A DNA stretch of 64,000 bases from Arsenophonus endosymbiont of Aleurodicus dispersus (GCF_900343015.1 NZ_LR025108.1:62001-126000), one strand, 5' to 3'. Shown: positions 11,609 to 24,100, numbered from the stretch's first letter. Translations and numbers: made by a program. The notes: generated by a model from the letters alone, not told the origin.

Positions 11609-13456
11609 ATGATAACTTTACTAAAGCAAGCAGCGGAGCTTAATTTATTTATTTGTTTAGATATACAGCTTGCAATTCGTTTAGCTAATGATGAAAACCC
11701 ATTATTATTATTAATATTTGCAATATTAAGCGCTGAAACTAGAGCAGGACATGTTTGCTTATTTATTAATAAACTTCAACCAGCCTATTTATTTGAAGGT
11801 AGAAAAACTGAAATTGCCTTTATGCTTTGGGAAATGGCAGGAGCACCGGATATTAGAAGGATTTATACTGAGCTTAAACAATGTGATGCAGTTTGTGATG
11901 CAACGCAATCAGTAGCAAAACCATTAGTTTTATCAGATAACAAACTTTATTTTCATAGGATGTGGGCGGATGAAGAATTAGTAGATGACTTTTTTTCTCA
12001 AAATTTATTAGAAGACGTTGATGAACAACGTTTAGAGACTATTTTAACACGTTTTTTTGCGTATTCAAAAACAAAAGATTAGCAAAAAATAGCTGTTGCA
12101 GTTGCAGTAACAAGTAGGATTTCTATTATTTCTGGTGGACCAGGTACAGGTAAAACCACAACAGTAGCACGTTTATTAGCTACTTTAGTACAATTAAGTG
12201 ATAAAAAATTAATCATTCAGCTAGCTGCACCAACAGGAAAAGCTGCTGCTCAATTAACAGAATCATTAAGTAATGCATTATTAAACCTGAATTTATCTGC
12301 CGATGAGTATACGGTTATGCCAAAACAAGCTCAGACTGTGCATCGATTATTAGGCGCTCAACCCAATAGCCAGTTATTACGTTATCACAAAGATAATCCA
12401 CTCTTGTTAGAAGTTGTAATAATTGATGACGCATCTATGATTGATCTTCCTATGATGGCAAGATTAATTGAAGCTCTACCTAGTCATGCACGTGTAATTT
12501 TGCTAGGTGATAAAGATCAATTAGCTTCTGTTGAAGCTGGTGCTGTTCTAGGCGATATAGGCGATATTTGTCGTTTTTCAGAATCTGGATATAGTTGTGA
12601 AAGAGCAGCGCAACTCACTAAAATAACAGGTTATGACTTATCTAATTTTATATCAAATAATGGACCAAAGGTTAAAGATAGAATTTGCTTCTTACGAAAG
12701 AGTTATCGTTTTGATGCCCAATCAGGAATTGGGCGACTTGCTACTGCAATCAACCAAGGCAATATTGTCCATGTTGAACAACTATTAGCACAGCAAAACG
12801 TGGATATTAATTTTAATTCAATGGATTGGTCTGAAAAATATAGCAAATTACTTTTTGATGCTGCTGAATGCTACCGTTGCTATCTAAATATAATAACAAT
12901 TAGTAAAGATCCTGAAGAGATATTGATTAACTTTAACCGTTATCGTTTATTAGCTCCTTTAAGGGAAGGACCATACGGTGTTATAGGGTTAAATTATAAG
13001 CTAGAACAGCTTTTACATCGTCAAGAAAATATTAGACGGCCTGCATATAGCTGGAATAAAAACTATAAAGGTCGTCCAATCATGATTACCCAAAATGATC
13101 GTACTCTTGGTTTATTTAATGGTGATATTGGTCTTATGTTACCAGATAATCAACAAAATTTAAAAGCTTATTTTAAGTTGCCTAATGGGGTAATAAAAAA
13201 AATACAACCTACTCGTTTACCTCAGCATGAAACTACTTTTATTATGACAGTACATAAATCCCAAGGATCTAAATTTGATCATGCTGCATTAGTTTTACCA
13301 CCAATTTTTACCACTATTCTTAGTAAAGAACTTATTTATACGGCAATTACTAGAGCAAAAAATAAGCTAACAATTTATGCTGATCTTGATATTTTTACTA
13401 AAGCATTAATGACATCAACAGAAAGACGTAGTGGTTTAAATGAACCATTACTTTAA
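11609..13456 (+). pseudogene. recD: recD (exodeoxyribonuclease V alpha subunit), in-frame amber codon
   Basis: RecD is the 5'-3' helicase of RecBCD. It begins 5 bases after recB with a GGAATA ribosome site. Codon 158, at 12080-12082, is TAG. The family has Trp here (E. coli NWQKVAAAVAL; here D*QKIAVAVAV), so one TGG to TAG change explains it. The frame then stays open in the same register to 13456, for about 615 codons against 608 in E. coli. After the stop come Walker A GGPGTGKTT, AAPTGKAAA, the Walker B-like VVIIDDASMIDLP, and MTVHKSQGS and YTAITRA near the C-terminus. Only the N-terminal domain can be made without readthrough. The first ATG after the stop (12317) lies past Walker A, so restart there would not give a working helicase. 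Confidence 0.9.
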
Positions 13457-14442
13457 TAACATTATCAGCTAATATAAATAACGATAAAAGTTTAAAATAA
13501 TAACTATCTTTTTTTCGTAAACTACATTAAAGTATCTTGATATATAACTTTAATTTTAACGTTTAGCAATTAGTAAGTTATTAGTATCAACTATTCTAGT
13601 TATGCTATTAATTTTTTTATATAAGTAAAAATATTTTTAGATGCTGCTTAATATATTTAAATATTCCATTGAACCTAATTTGATTTCATCAATAGCCAAC
13701 TCAAATATTATTAAGCAAAAATTATATTTTTAATTTACTCTATTTACACTTATTTAATTAAGTAGTAATTTGAAAAATATTTTTTTATGGAAACTTAAAA
13801 GGATACTTTTTCCACATCATTTTATAAGTTTCTAGTTAATATTTTATTCTAATTGAAATCACAGATAACAAGTAACTAAATTTTACAACAATATACCATT
13901 TTCATAAAAAATATATAGTAACGTTTTATTCATTTTGCTAATTATTATTCCTAATATTGGCAAATATATTATTTTAATAATAATGATGAAATTACTTCTT
14001 GGGGGTAAATTTTAAATTTAGTAAAATTAATGGAACATAAATCCACCTGAAATAAAAATTAACAAAAAATAATATTTATTAATTTAATATTTCATTTATT
14101 ATAAAGATGAAACACTACCTTTGAGCTATATTAAAAGGTGACATGAAATGTCATTTTATAATATTACCGGTTAATTAGAGCTGCAATGTAATCAGCTAAC
14201 ATTGCTCTACAATGAAATAACATATAATATGTGTTTAACAATAATAATTAAACTATATAATTTATTTAATCGCACTAATCTAAATAGACATTATCCTTTA
14301 TTAACTTCACACCCCAATGAATATATAAATTTTATTAAAGCACAAACTATACTAACACATAGTTTAATATAAATTAAACTAGATCAGTAGGCACCTTCCT
14401 TGATAAGACTAAATTATAAAAAACCCAAAACCAAATACTTTA
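13457..14442. other. Non-coding AT-rich gap after recD
   Basis: About 1 kb without a credible gene on either strand. In E. coli argA lies convergently here. I read both strands for ArgA-like sequence and found none I could defend, so it is deleted or eroded beyond recognition by eye. Confidence 0.6.
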
Positions 14443-14527
14443 TGGTGCCGAAGGCCGGACTCGAACCGGCACACCAGAAGGTGGTTGATTTTGAATCAAC
14501 TACGTCTACCAATTTCGCCACTTCGGC
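14443..14527 (-). tRNA. leuX: tRNA-Leu (CAA)
   Basis: The reverse complement folds as a class II tRNA, with acceptor GCCGAAG pairing with CTTCGGC, a long variable arm, a GGTTCGAGTCC T-loop and an encoded CCA end. The anticodon stem GTTGA/TCAAC holds the loop TTCAAAA, giving anticodon CAA, which reads UUG. It is nearly identical to E. coli leuX. At 85 bases the fold is complete. Confidence 0.95.
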
Positions 14528-15900
14528 ATTGAAGAATAATTATGAAAAACGATGTTATTATACTTGTAGTTTCAACAAGCGCAAATGTTATTATTCACAA
14601 ATAGCGTTAAGTACTTAAAAAGCTATTATATGATAGGGCCAAAATTTGTCAGCTAATACGACAAACTATAGTGGTAGAATTTTTACCAAGTTTTCTTTCA
14701 GTTCAGTGATGCACTACATTTGCTACTAGTTACTAATAGCAATATATTTATATATAAAAATAGGTTTCATCATCTATTCCACACTTTTTCTTGCGAGAAG
14801 TAGATTATTTCATTACCTATTTCTAGTATTATGTAATTTTATTAATGACTAGTAAATTTCATGTTGCTAAATTTATATAACTTCCGCAAATTTTGCTTTG
14901 CTGTTATAGGTTAATTTTAGCTACTAAATTAAACAGCAGCTGCTCAATAACCGGTTCCATTAATAACAAACAATTAAATTAAGGCTAATCCAATAGATAT
15001 CTTTTTGATCTTTTAGTAAGAACTATTGACTTTTACTCAGTTAAATATTTTTTCTTTTTATAATTATGCCACAAAAATTATTTTTGCCGCCTATTTTTAG
15101 CCTGGCTTATTATTTGTTGATTATAATCATCGCTCTGTTTAGACAGAGCACAGATAAAAAAATTATCAATAATTTAAATCAAAAATTTTCAGGTTAGGTA
15201 AACCTGATAGTAAGTTGCTACTGTGTTTAATTTTAATTAACAGTAGACTAAAATGAGCAAATTAATAGTATCATTACTTACAAGCCAAACTTTATTATTT
15301 TAGCTTGTACATCGGATTTAGAGATAATCAAGGTAATTTATTGTGTTTAATTTAGTATCAGTAACTTAGCTAAGGATAAAAACTATCTGAATAACTTTAG
15401 TAATTATTTAAATTAATTGGCGATTATTAACTATAATTAATGATATAACTCAACTAAATATAAAGCTACTATTCATCAGAATAATAATATATAACTGTGG
15501 ATATAAGTTATTATCAAATGCAGAATAACCTAAGGTTGGAAATTAAAAGCACAATATAACTATGTTAATCATAGATATGTTTGCAGCTATTGTTAACTTA
15601 TTATACGCTAGGTAACCAAACTAGTAATGAATATCTTTTGATATATTATTACTTTTACTAAATTTTAAAGTTGGTGTTTCATTGTTATTGATATTTTTTA
15701 TTAATTACAGGCACTTGGTATGTTTAATTGCCTAATATAATCTCCTATAGTTTTAATTAAGATAAAAAGTAATAATACATATTACTTACTAAAGGCATCT
15801 TTTAGACGCTGAAAATTGGTGAATATATTTTATTAATTAAAATACAATAATATATTTATGTTTTTATTAAATAATAAAAATTTTAATACATGCTCTTATA
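14528..15900. other. Non-coding AT-rich gap (expected place of lptF/lptG)
   Basis: No gene is supported. By E. coli order the divergent lptG-lptF pair would lie left of pepA, but I could not align either. A 7-bp perfect hairpin, GCTCTGT/ACAGAGC at 15132-15149 with loop TTAG, followed by an A-rich stretch, is the only ordered element noticed. Confidence 0.5.
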
Positions 15901-16439
15901 CTAAATTAATCTTTATTCATATATTGGGTTTTATCATAAAAAATATTATGATAGAGGGTTTCTTCGTCCTCTGTCTACGATTATTAACTAGGGTAACTTA
16001 GATCTACAAGAGCATTAACAATGCTAAAACCAATGATCAATACCTAAAATTAATCTCACTTTTCAATTTTCGTTAATTAAAGTCAAGCATTAGCAAATAA
16101 TAATTGCAACATCTCAAGATGTTCTGATTAAAATAATTAATATTATCGTAATAGCTATACTCGGCAAGTACTTTTTACTTTTATAAACCACTTTTTCTTG
16201 TGCACTTTTACTAACCGTAATTTTATATTTTTGTAAAAATGCTGATACTTCATTTAACTGTCGTTAGTTTAACATAAAGCATCTATTTCATAGGGTAAAT
16301 TTATACTGTTCATTAATTTTAGTAATAGTATTAATTAAGTAAAATAAATGTAATTTAGTGTAAAAACTGGTAGCCCAGAGAAACAGCATAGCAAGTATAT
16401 TTAAACAAACAACTGGATCATGCCATAAAAAGTAAAGTG

Positions 16440-17170
16440 GGGTCAGATTAATATGCAGCAAGCCAGGCAATGCCGCTTATTTAGCTTCACAAGCAGGAAA
16501 AGAACAGATGAAAAACTAGCTATGAGCTTATATTTAGAAGTTTTAGCCAAAACTAAAAATATATATTATATCAATTAAAGAAATAAAGATCTAAAAATAA
16601 AATTAATTATGTAGGTAAAGCCTTAAATTTTTACTATGGTAAGAGTTATATTAAATCATCCGATAGTATGGATGAAATAAAATATAATATGTTTGTTGCT
16701 GCAACTGTTTGATTTATTGCTCAACAATGATATTTAAACAACCATGTGAAGATTAGTCCTTTGTGAAACATTAACTTATATATAAATTGTATATTTTGAT
16801 GTAGTAATTGATATTGCAACTTTAAATGGAGCCTATATTATTGCACTATAGTTGGTGGATTAATATAATATAAAAATAACTTCTTAACTAAGTAAGCGAG
16901 CAATAAAATATGGCATAGACCTATAAAACGTTATCTAAACAGTTATAATACAATTTTGCTAATATTGCCAGTCAATATAGAAGACCGACCATACAGGTGG
17001 TATAATTACCAATAGTAGTTTTATAGAAAATTTTGCTACTAAATATTACTTAGCACATTTAAATATTACAATAATAGCAATTAGGAAAAGTAAAAGAAGC
17101 AACAGACCACCTGGTAGTGGTCCTTGCTAAATTTATATTAATTCATGCTTATATAAGCTGTTACAAATAT
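16440..17170 (+). pseudogene. pepA: pepA (leucyl aminopeptidase A) remnant
   Basis: Many stops and shifts, but clear PepA pieces in order. NAAYLASQAGKEQMKN near 16470 matches NAAYLASQARQ. VGKALNFYYGKSYIKSS and DSMDEIKYNMFVAATV near 16612-16710 match VGKGLTFDSGGISIKPS and EGMDEMKYDMCGAAAV. VLCETLTYI and VVIDIATLNGAYIIAL near 16758-16850 match VLCDVLTYV and AVIDVATLTGACVIAL. NFANIAS, ENFATKYYLAHLNI and GKVKEATDHLVVVLAKFIL follow up to 17150. The metal-binding Asp in FDSGG is replaced. The N-terminal third, expected at 15.9-16.4 kb, is not recognisable. The order pepA-holC-valS is as in E. coli. Confidence 0.9.
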
Positions 17171-17181
17171 AAGCATGAATT
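17140..17181. repeat. Perfect 15-bp inverted repeat at the end of the pepA remnant
   Basis: AATTCATGCTTATAT (17140-17154) and its exact reverse complement (17167-17181) flank a 12-base loop. It starts inside the last codons of the pepA remnant and ends just before the holC remnant. No T-run follows directly, so it is a poor classical terminator. See the findings. Confidence 0.9.
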
Positions 17182-17185
17182 GATA

Positions 17186-17620
17186 ATAGACTTTTATCAG
17201 CAAGACCTTTTTCTATAAAAGTAATGCGATGAAACTTGCTATTTAATAGCACAACCATCTTTACAAGCAGAACTTGAAAGTAATGAATGGTTCACCTATC
17301 AGCTAACAGCAGAAAAATGGCAGATGGGTGATTTAATTGCTTGTGAGAATCAAATACAAGCCAAAAAATTAGATGAAATACTTTATAAAATAAAAACTTA
17401 TCAATTTATACCGCATAATTTAGCCGGTGAAGGCACTCGATATGGAGCACCGGTTGAGTTTTGCTGGACAACAAAACTGTGGAGCTCATAAAGATATATA
17501 TTAATAAATTTACAATCAATATAATGATATAAAAAAAATTAGCACGGTAACGATACAAAACTTATCGCAGTATTAATTTTAATTTAGTCATAGCAGATAC
17601 CAAATAACTTAATAAATAAC
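17186..17620 (+). pseudogene. holC: holC (DNA polymerase III chi subunit) remnant
   Basis: The frame from about 17285 reads QLTAEKWQMGDLIACE, QAKKLDEILYKIKTYQ and FIPHNLAGEGTRYGAPVEF, then stops at 17489. E. coli HolC has AERWRSGKRVLIACED, QAYRLDEALW and FVPHNLAGEGPRGGAPVEI. After the stop RYILINL matches RRDILISL, and the last third is lost. The start is also broken; TFYQQD near 17192 may be the old N-terminus. HolC links the clamp loader to single-strand binding protein and is dispensable in many reduced genomes. The middle is well preserved, so inactivation is fairly recent. Confidence 0.88.
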
Positions 17621-17628
17621 AAAGAAAG

Positions 17629-20337
17629 ATGAAAAAGAAACAATCAAATCAAATTCAATCTAAGCCATTACTTGATAAAACTTATCAACCAGCTGCAATT
17701 GAACAACATTTATATGTAAACTGGGAAAAAAAAGGCTATCTTGCACCACAAGGTAATAATGGCAAACAGAATTTTTGTATTGTTATCCCACCGCCTAATA
17801 TTACAGGTAATCTGCATATGGGACATGCTTTTCAGCAAACCATAATGGATACCTTAATTCGATATCAACGCATGCAAGGGAAAAATACCCTGTGGCAAAG
17901 TGGCACCGATCACGCTGGTATCGCCACTCAGATAGTTGTTGAGCGCAAAATTGCTGCAGAAGAGAATAAAACTCGCCATGACTATGGCAGAGAAGAGTTT
18001 ATTGAAAAAATTTGGCAATGGCAAGCAGAATCTAGACGGAATATTTCTCAGCAAATGCGCCGACTAGGTGATTCTATTGATTGGCAACGTGAACGCTTTA
18101 CCATGGATGATGGACTATCTAAAGCAGTAACAGAAGCATTTATTAGTTTATATCAAGATGATCTTATTTATCGCGGTAAAAGATTAGTTAACTGGGATCC
18201 TAAGTTACATACGGCTATTTCAGATTTAGAAGTTGAAAATCGAGAAGTTAACGGTTTGATGTGGTATTTACGTTATTATCTGGCAGATAAGGTAAAAACA
18301 TCAACAGGACAAGATTATCTGGTTGTTGCTACTACTAGACCAGAAACCATGCTGGGTGATACTGGTGTAGCAGTCAATCCAGCAGATCAGCGATATAAGG
18401 ATTTAATCGGCAAACAAATTTTACTGCCATTGGTTAATCGTCGTATTCCTATCGTCGGTGATGAATACGCCGATATGGGAAAAGGCACCGGCTGTGTTAA
18501 GATAACACCGGCGCACGATTTTAATGACTATGAAGTAGGAAAACGTCACATGTTGCCTATGATCAATATTTTAGATTTCAATGGCCATATCCGCAAGCAG
18601 GCTGAAGTATTCGACAGCGCAGGCAACCCTAGCAATATTTATACAACGACCATCCCTGCATCCTATCAGGGAATAGAGCGTTTTATTGCTAGAAAAGCAA
18701 TAGTCAGTGAATTAGAAAAACTAGGATTATTAGTATCCACAAAACCGCATCAGCTGACCATTCCTTATAGCGATCGTAGCGACGTTGTTACTGAACCCAT
18801 GCTTACAGATCAATGGTATGTTCGTACACTACCATTAGCTGAAAAAGCTATTGCCGCAGTAAAAGATGGTCGTATTAAGTTTGTTCCTAAACAGTATGAT
18901 AATATGTATTTTTCCTGGATGAAGAATATTCAAGATTGGTGTATTTCACGACAATTATGGTGGGGGCATAGAATACCAGTCTGGTATGATAAAGACGGTA
19001 ATGTCTATGTAGGACATGACGAAGAAGAAGTTCGTCGAGAGAATAATCTTAGTGCTGATATTAGCCTACATCAGGATGAAGATGTATTAGATACTTGGTT
19101 CTCTTCTGGTCTGTGGACCTTTTCAACCTTAGGCTGGCCAGAAAATAGCGAGGAGTTAAAAAAATTCCATCCAACGGATGTGTTGGTTAGTGGTTTTGAT
19201 ATTATCTTTTTCTGGATAGCACGCATGATCATGCTAACAATGTATTTTATCAAAGATGAAAATGGCCAAGGTCAAATTCCTTTTAAAACGGTCTATATGA
19301 CAGGCCTGGTACGTGATGAAGAAGGACAAAAAATGTCAAAATCTAAAGGTAATGTTATAGATCCGCTTGATTTAATAAATGGGATAACGCTGGAAGATTT
19401 AATAACAAAACGTACTAGCAATATGATGCAACCCCAATTAGCAAAAAAAATTGCTAAGCATACCCGTAAAAAATATCCACACGGCATTAAAGCGCATGGT
19501 ACCGACGCTTTACGCTTTACGCTCGCCGCATTAGCATCGACCGGGCGAGACATTAATTGGGATATGAAACGCCTTACTGGTTATCGCAATTTTTGTAATA
19601 AACTTTGGAATGCCAGTCGTTATGTATTGATAAATACTGAAGGACAAGATTGTGGTCAGCATGGTGGAGAAATTACTTTATCACTAGCTGATCGCTGGAT
19701 CATGGTTGAATTTAATCAAACGATAGAATTGTACCGTGAAGCGCTGGATACTTATCGTTTTGATATAGCTGCGAATATTTTGTATGAATTTACCTGGAAC
19801 CAATTCTGCAATTGGTATTTAGAACTATCTAAACCAGCTATCTATAAAGGAAACGAAGCAGAAATTCGTGCGACACGTTATACCTTGATTCAAATATTAG
19901 AATGCTTATTACGGCTAGCGCATCCTATTATTCCATTTATTACCGAGATGATTTGGCAGCGAGTGAAAGTAGTTAAAGGCATCCAACAAGACACTATTAT
20001 GTTACAGCCTTTTCCAATCTTTGATCCAAACAAAGTTGATGAAGAAGCACGTTATAATATGAAATGGTTAAAAGAAATCATTATTGTCATACGTAACATT
20101 CGGACAGAAATGAATATTTCACCAGCTAAGCCATTAAATCTGATACTGCGTGGTACTAGTCACTCAATCAAACTCCGTATTACAGAAAATATGAATTTTC
20201 TTCAAGAAATGGCCCGCCTTAATTCTATTACTATATTAGATGAACAACAATCAACACCGATTGCAGTCACTAAACTTATAGATGGCACTGAAGTCTTGAT
20301 CTTCATAGCCGATTTAGTAGATAAAAATAAATTATAG
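17629..20337 (+). CDS. valS: Valine-tRNA ligase ValS, lacking the C-terminal coiled-coil arm
   Basis: Class I synthetase that charges tRNA-Val and edits mischarged threonine. HMGH lies at residues 63-66 within [14 protein letters not shown], and KMSKS at 568-572. The editing domain sequence [13 protein letters not shown] and [12 protein letters not shown] is intact, as is the anticodon-binding domain. The product has 902 residues against 951 in E. coli. It ends in [14 protein letters not shown] where the family continues into a helical tRNA-binding arm of about 60 residues. The far end of that arm is still readable after the stop, so the gene has been shortened rather than replaced. The ATG follows AAAGAAAG. 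It was originally downstream of pepA-holC, both now dead, so a new or internal promoter must serve it. Confidence 0.95.
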   Translation: MKKKQSNQIQSKPLLDKTYQPAAIEQHLYVNWEKKGYLAPQGNNGKQNFCIVIPPPNITGNLHMGHAFQQTIMDTLIRYQRMQGKNTLWQSGTDHAGIATQIVVERKIAAEENKTRHDYGREEFIEKIWQWQAESRRNISQQMRRLGDSIDWQRERFTMDDGLSKAVTEAFISLYQDDLIYRGKRLVNWDPKLHTAISDLEVENREVNGLMWYLRYYLADKVKTSTGQDYLVVATTRPETMLGDTGVAVNPADQRYKDLIGKQILLPLVNRRIPIVGDEYADMGKGTGCVKITPAHDFNDYEVGKRHMLPMINILDFNGHIRKQAEVFDSAGNPSNIYTTTIPASYQGIERFIARKAIVSELEKLGLLVSTKPHQLTIPYSDRSDVVTEPMLTDQWYVRTLPLAEKAIAAVKDGRIKFVPKQYDNMYFSWMKNIQDWCISRQLWWGHRIPVWYDKDGNVYVGHDEEEVRRENNLSADISLHQDEDVLDTWFSSGLWTFSTLGWPENSEELKKFHPTDVLVSGFDIIFFWIARMIMLTMYFIKDENGQGQIPFKTVYMTGLVRDEEGQKMSKSKGNVIDPLDLINGITLEDLITKRTSNMMQPQLAKKIAKHTRKKYPHGIKAHGTDALRFTLAALASTGRDINWDMKRLTGYRNFCNKLWNASRYVLINTEGQDCGQHGGEITLSLADRWIMVEFNQTIELYREALDTYRFDIAANILYEFTWNQFCNWYLELSKPAIYKGNEAEIRATRYTLIQILECLLRLAHPIIPFITEMIWQRVKVVKGIQQDTIMLQPFPIFDPNKVDEEARYNMKWLKEIIIVIRNIRTEMNISPAKPLNLILRGTSHSIKLRITENMNFLQEMARLNSITILDEQQSTPIAVTKLIDGTEVLIFIADLVDKNKL

Positions 20338-20349
20338 CTTTGCCGATAA

Positions 20350-20442
20350 CCTGCTGCTGTTGTTGAAAAATAGCGTGAACGCCTTGCAACACATTTAGCA
20401 GCAAGACAAAAACTTAATAATCAAAAAGTAACGATTAGTTAA
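20350..20442 (+). pseudogene. Detached 3' end of valS
   Basis: In the same frame as valS, beyond its TAG stop, the sequence reads PAAVVEK, a stop, then RERLATHLAARQKLNNQKVT and a final stop. E. coli ValS ends [29 protein letters not shown], so this is the end of the coiled-coil arm. The first half of the arm (about 30 residues) is deleted and two more in-frame stops lie between. This shows directly that the arm was lost in this lineage. Confidence 0.8.
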
Positions 20443-22299
20443 CTTTAATAGCAGTATTGTTAAATAACAAACTTACTAAACTTAATACGCATACATCAGA
20501 TCTGGAAATTTAGTTAAAATAATAACCAATGGATTGAAAAATCCACTTTTTTAGCAAAAAATATAATAGCGCGTTCATGATAACTTTGATTATAATCAGT
20601 TTTAACTCGATTATTAAACCATTATTCAGTTGTCTAGTACAACTAAAACCTAAATACGCAAACTTATGACTATTATGATTATGAATGCTATACTAAAAAT
20701 AAGTATAGAAACTGAATAAAGCTAACCATAAATTCACTTCATAAAATTATTATTCAATACAGTTACTTATTTATAACCACTCTCTTTTCTATTAGAACAA
20801 TTTTATTCTAGTGTAATACCTTTAAGTTTAATAAGATCCTCACAAGTTATTAACCCCAATTTTTAGTCTATATCAACACCACAATACAGTGATGAATTTC
20901 TAGATGTTTTAAACTTTTTAATCTAATTTTAATGCCACTATCGCCCTATCTATGTGTTGATATAATTAATAACCTTCCCATAGTTAGTTAACTAATAAGA
21001 GCTATGATTACAATAAAAATTTTTTATAATCAAAATTTGAATATTAATTCAATCAAAAATAACTAAAACTACATATTTTAGTTAATAAAAAACGACTTAC
21101 TTATCATTACTGAGTTAATATCAACAAAAAAAGTTGATTTAAAATTGATGTTAGATTAGTAAATAAAAAAATAGACCATTATCAATACAATTAACAAAAA
21201 TTATTTATGTTACATTACAAAAAATATTTTTTAAATTCAATGTTTTATATTTGATAATATTTTATCAATTTTATTGATGTAATCACTTGCTATGGCTATG
21301 CTAACAGTGCAGTGCAACGTATAGTACGCTAAAAATGTGATTAAAATAAAAAACAAATGATCAAAGATATGGATAACTTGAGTTATTATATTTAGGATGC
21401 TTATAGTACAAAGTAACAACAAGAATCAGTTGTCTATTCAAGACATAATCTTGATTTATGGCTGAACCATTCATTCATTAACTCAATAGTTATTTAAATT
21501 TAATAATAATCATGATAATTTTATTACTCTAGAAACTTTATACATACTAGATCTAACATTATTATAGAATAAGTTAGAATTAATATTATTTATATAACTC
21601 AAGTACAATTAGTTCCATCAGAATATGCTAATGTTAAAGTCCTAAACTATAATCTAACCTTAGCGCTAGGATTACTAATGGAATTATTATGTACAGTAGG
21701 CTTGCCTACCTTGATTTTTTAATCAGATATTCATTCCTGTCTATCTCAATTTTAAATATTACACTAATAAAAGTGATTTTTCTCGGTTTTATTTTAGATA
21801 AATAATTAGTTAAAGACATCAAATACGATGATTAAAAATCAAATTTTACCATGAATACTTTTGCTAACTAAATATTTGTCGTTAATATCTTGATCTTGCA
21901 TATATTGAGAATATGCTGTAAATAAATACTTTTCATAAGTACATTTTTATATTTCAAAAAAATAATATTATACCAATAACCAACCCCATTTATATCCTGC
22001 TGGCCACAAACGAACAAAGTATGAAATAACGCTAAAATCAAATTTCAATCAATTACTATTCAAAGTTAGGATTAATATCTAGTTAATCTTTATTGCAGAA
22101 CGCTACCTAGCCTTAGGTTAGGTAAATATCTAACTAAATTAGTTAACAATGATAAATTTTTAACTTAAGCACACGATTTCGGTGTTGTTAATAATCTTAT
22201 TAAGCAATAAATACCTTATAGTATAACTATCTATTTTTCACTACAACAACGTTGCTGTTAACGCTCACTACGAGGTTCATAATGCTACGTCCTACATAA
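20443..22299. other. Non-coding AT-rich gap between valS and deaD
   Basis: Almost 1.9 kb with no supported gene. Short open stretches, for example a hydrophobic 61-codon one on the minus strand at 21237-21422, are what AT-rich DNA gives by chance. E. coli gene order breaks here: the valS block is joined to the nusA-deaD block, so an old rearrangement point lies in this gap. Confidence 0.6.
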
Positions 22300-23997
22300 T
22301 TAACGACTATTACGGTGTCCAACATTCCCGCGACGTTTAAATGATTGTGCTTCACCTAACAGGTGTATTTGCATTGGCTTATTCAAAATACGTGTGCGTG
22401 TTAAATGATTAAGTAACTCATTTGGCATGCCTTTTGGTAACTCTATCGTTGAATGTGAGGCAAATAACTTAATATTACCAATATAACGACTACTAATATC
22501 AGCTTCGTTAGCAATTGCACCCACAATGTGGCGAACTTCAACGCCATCTGCATGACCAACTTCAATACGATACAATTCCATATCACCTACATAACGACGC
22601 TCATGACGCGAACTACCATTGCTGCGACTAAACTCATCACGTAAATTAAATTTATGTTTTGAATAACCAGTAGTATCAGGTGGCAATATTAATGGTCGAT
22701 CACTTTGCGCTATTTTTAATAGCGCTGAAGCTAATGTTTCCATATCCAGCTTATCATCAACAACTAATTTAGTCAGTAATTCACGATATTTATCTAAATC
22801 ACGGCTTTCTAATTGCTTTTGAATATTTTCAGCAAATTTAGCTTGACGAGCTGCACTTAAAAATGCAGAACTTGGTAACTCAACTTCTGCAATTGGCTGC
22901 TTCATGGTACGCTCAATATTACGTAATAGTCGACGTTCACGATTATCAACAAACAAAATAGCACGTCCAGATCTACCTGCCCGACCGGTACGACCAATTC
23001 GATGCACATAAGACTCGGCATCCATTGGTATATCATAATTGACTACTAAATTAATACGTTCAACATCTAGACCACGAGCTGCTACATCAGTAGCAATTAA
23101 TATATCAAGACGGCCATCTTTTAAACGCTCTAATGTTTGCTCACGTAAATCTTGATTCATATCACCATTTAGAGCAGAGCTGTTATAGCCACTACGTTCA
23201 AGTACTTCAGCAACCTCTAATGTTGCATTTTTAGTGCGTACAAAAATAATTGCCGCATCAAAATTTTCAGCCTCCAAAAAACGAACCAATGCTTCATTTT
23301 TGCACATACCATATACAAACCAATAACTTTGGGTAATATCTGGACGTGTCCTAATACTAGATTTTATCCTGATCTCTTTTGGGGATTTCATAAAGCGATG
23401 GGTAATACGACGGATAGCTTCTGGCATTGTTGCAGAAAACAGCGCCGTTTGATACTCAGTTGGGATCTGACTAATAATATTTTCAACGTCTTCTATAAAA
23501 CCCATACGTAACATTTCATCAGCTTCATCAATAACTAAACCACATAAATGTGATAAATTTAATGTACCACGTTTTAAGTGATCTAATAAGCGACCCGGTG
23601 TTCCTACTACAATTTGCGGACCTTGCCTTAGTGAGCGTAACTGGTAATTGTAACGCTGACCACCATAGAGTGCGACAATATTTACTAAACTCATGTGTTT
23701 AGAAAATTCACCCATGGCTTCAGCAACTTGGACTGCTAACTCACGCGTTGGTGCCAACACTAAGATTTGAGGTGCTTTCAATTTCATATCTATATTATGT
23801 AATAGCGGTAAACTAAAAGCCGCTGTTTTACCACTACCGGTTTGTGCCATACCTAATACATCGGCACCACCTAACAAATAGGGTATACATTGCTGCTGGA
23901 TTGGGGATGGTTTTTCGTAACCAAGGTCATTTAGTGCAGAAATAATTGGTTTTGATAAACCTAAATCATCAAAAGAGATTTCATTCTCATTAGTCAT
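22300..23997 (-). CDS. deaD: ATP-dependent RNA helicase DeaD (CsdA)
   Basis: DEAD-box helicase of the cold-shock and ribosome-assembly machinery, also an RNA degradosome partner. Visible motifs are the Q-motif region ...YEKPSPIQ, Walker [49 protein letters not shown] and [11 protein letters not shown]. The downstream RNA-binding domain ([24 protein letters not shown]) is present. The start at 23997 is preferred because GAGG stands 9 bases upstream and the homology begins there; an ATG at 24012 would place that GAGG inside the gene. The product has 565 residues against 629 in E. coli: the Arg/Gly-rich tail is cut to a short [14 protein letters not shown]. In E. coli nlpI precedes deaD, as its remains do here. 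Confidence 0.96.
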   Translation of the reverse strand: MTNENEISFDDLGLSKPIISALNDLGYEKPSPIQQQCIPYLLGGADVLGMAQTGSGKTAAFSLPLLHNIDMKLKAPQILVLAPTRELAVQVAEAMGEFSKHMSLVNIVALYGGQRYNYQLRSLRQGPQIVVGTPGRLLDHLKRGTLNLSHLCGLVIDEADEMLRMGFIEDVENIISQIPTEYQTALFSATMPEAIRRITHRFMKSPKEIRIKSSIRTRPDITQSYWFVYGMCKNEALVRFLEAENFDAAIIFVRTKNATLEVAEVLERSGYNSSALNGDMNQDLREQTLERLKDGRLDILIATDVAARGLDVERINLVVNYDIPMDAESYVHRIGRTGRAGRSGRAILFVDNRERRLLRNIERTMKQPIAEVELPSSAFLSAARQAKFAENIQKQLESRDLDKYRELLTKLVVDDKLDMETLASALLKIAQSDRPLILPPDTTGYSKHKFNLRDEFSRSNGSSRHERRYVGDMELYRIEVGHADGVEVRHIVGAIANEADISSRYIGNIKLFASHSTIELPKGMPNELLNHLTRTRILNKPMQIHLLGEAQSFKRRGNVGHRNSR

Positions 23998-24100
23998 GTA
24001 AAAGTGCCTCATTTATTATGGCAGCCAGGTTACATAACCCTGAGAACAAATTAGGTTATTTTCATTTTAAATATGAACTGGCTTAAATTTTATTATTAAA

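Noticed and set aside
14400-14618. A 72-codon plus-strand frame over the tRNA-Leu(CAA) region.
   Set aside because: It is a reading of the tRNA complement; the motif MVPKAGLEPAHQ is the well-known false protein produced from antisense tRNA-Leu.
16288-16470. A hydrophobic 60-codon minus-strand frame.
   Set aside because: Antisense to the region of the pepA remnant; length expected by chance.
21237-21422. A hydrophobic 61-codon minus-strand frame that could be a small membrane protein.
   Set aside because: AT-rich DNA gives hydrophobic chance frames of this size; no ribosome site or homologue recognised.
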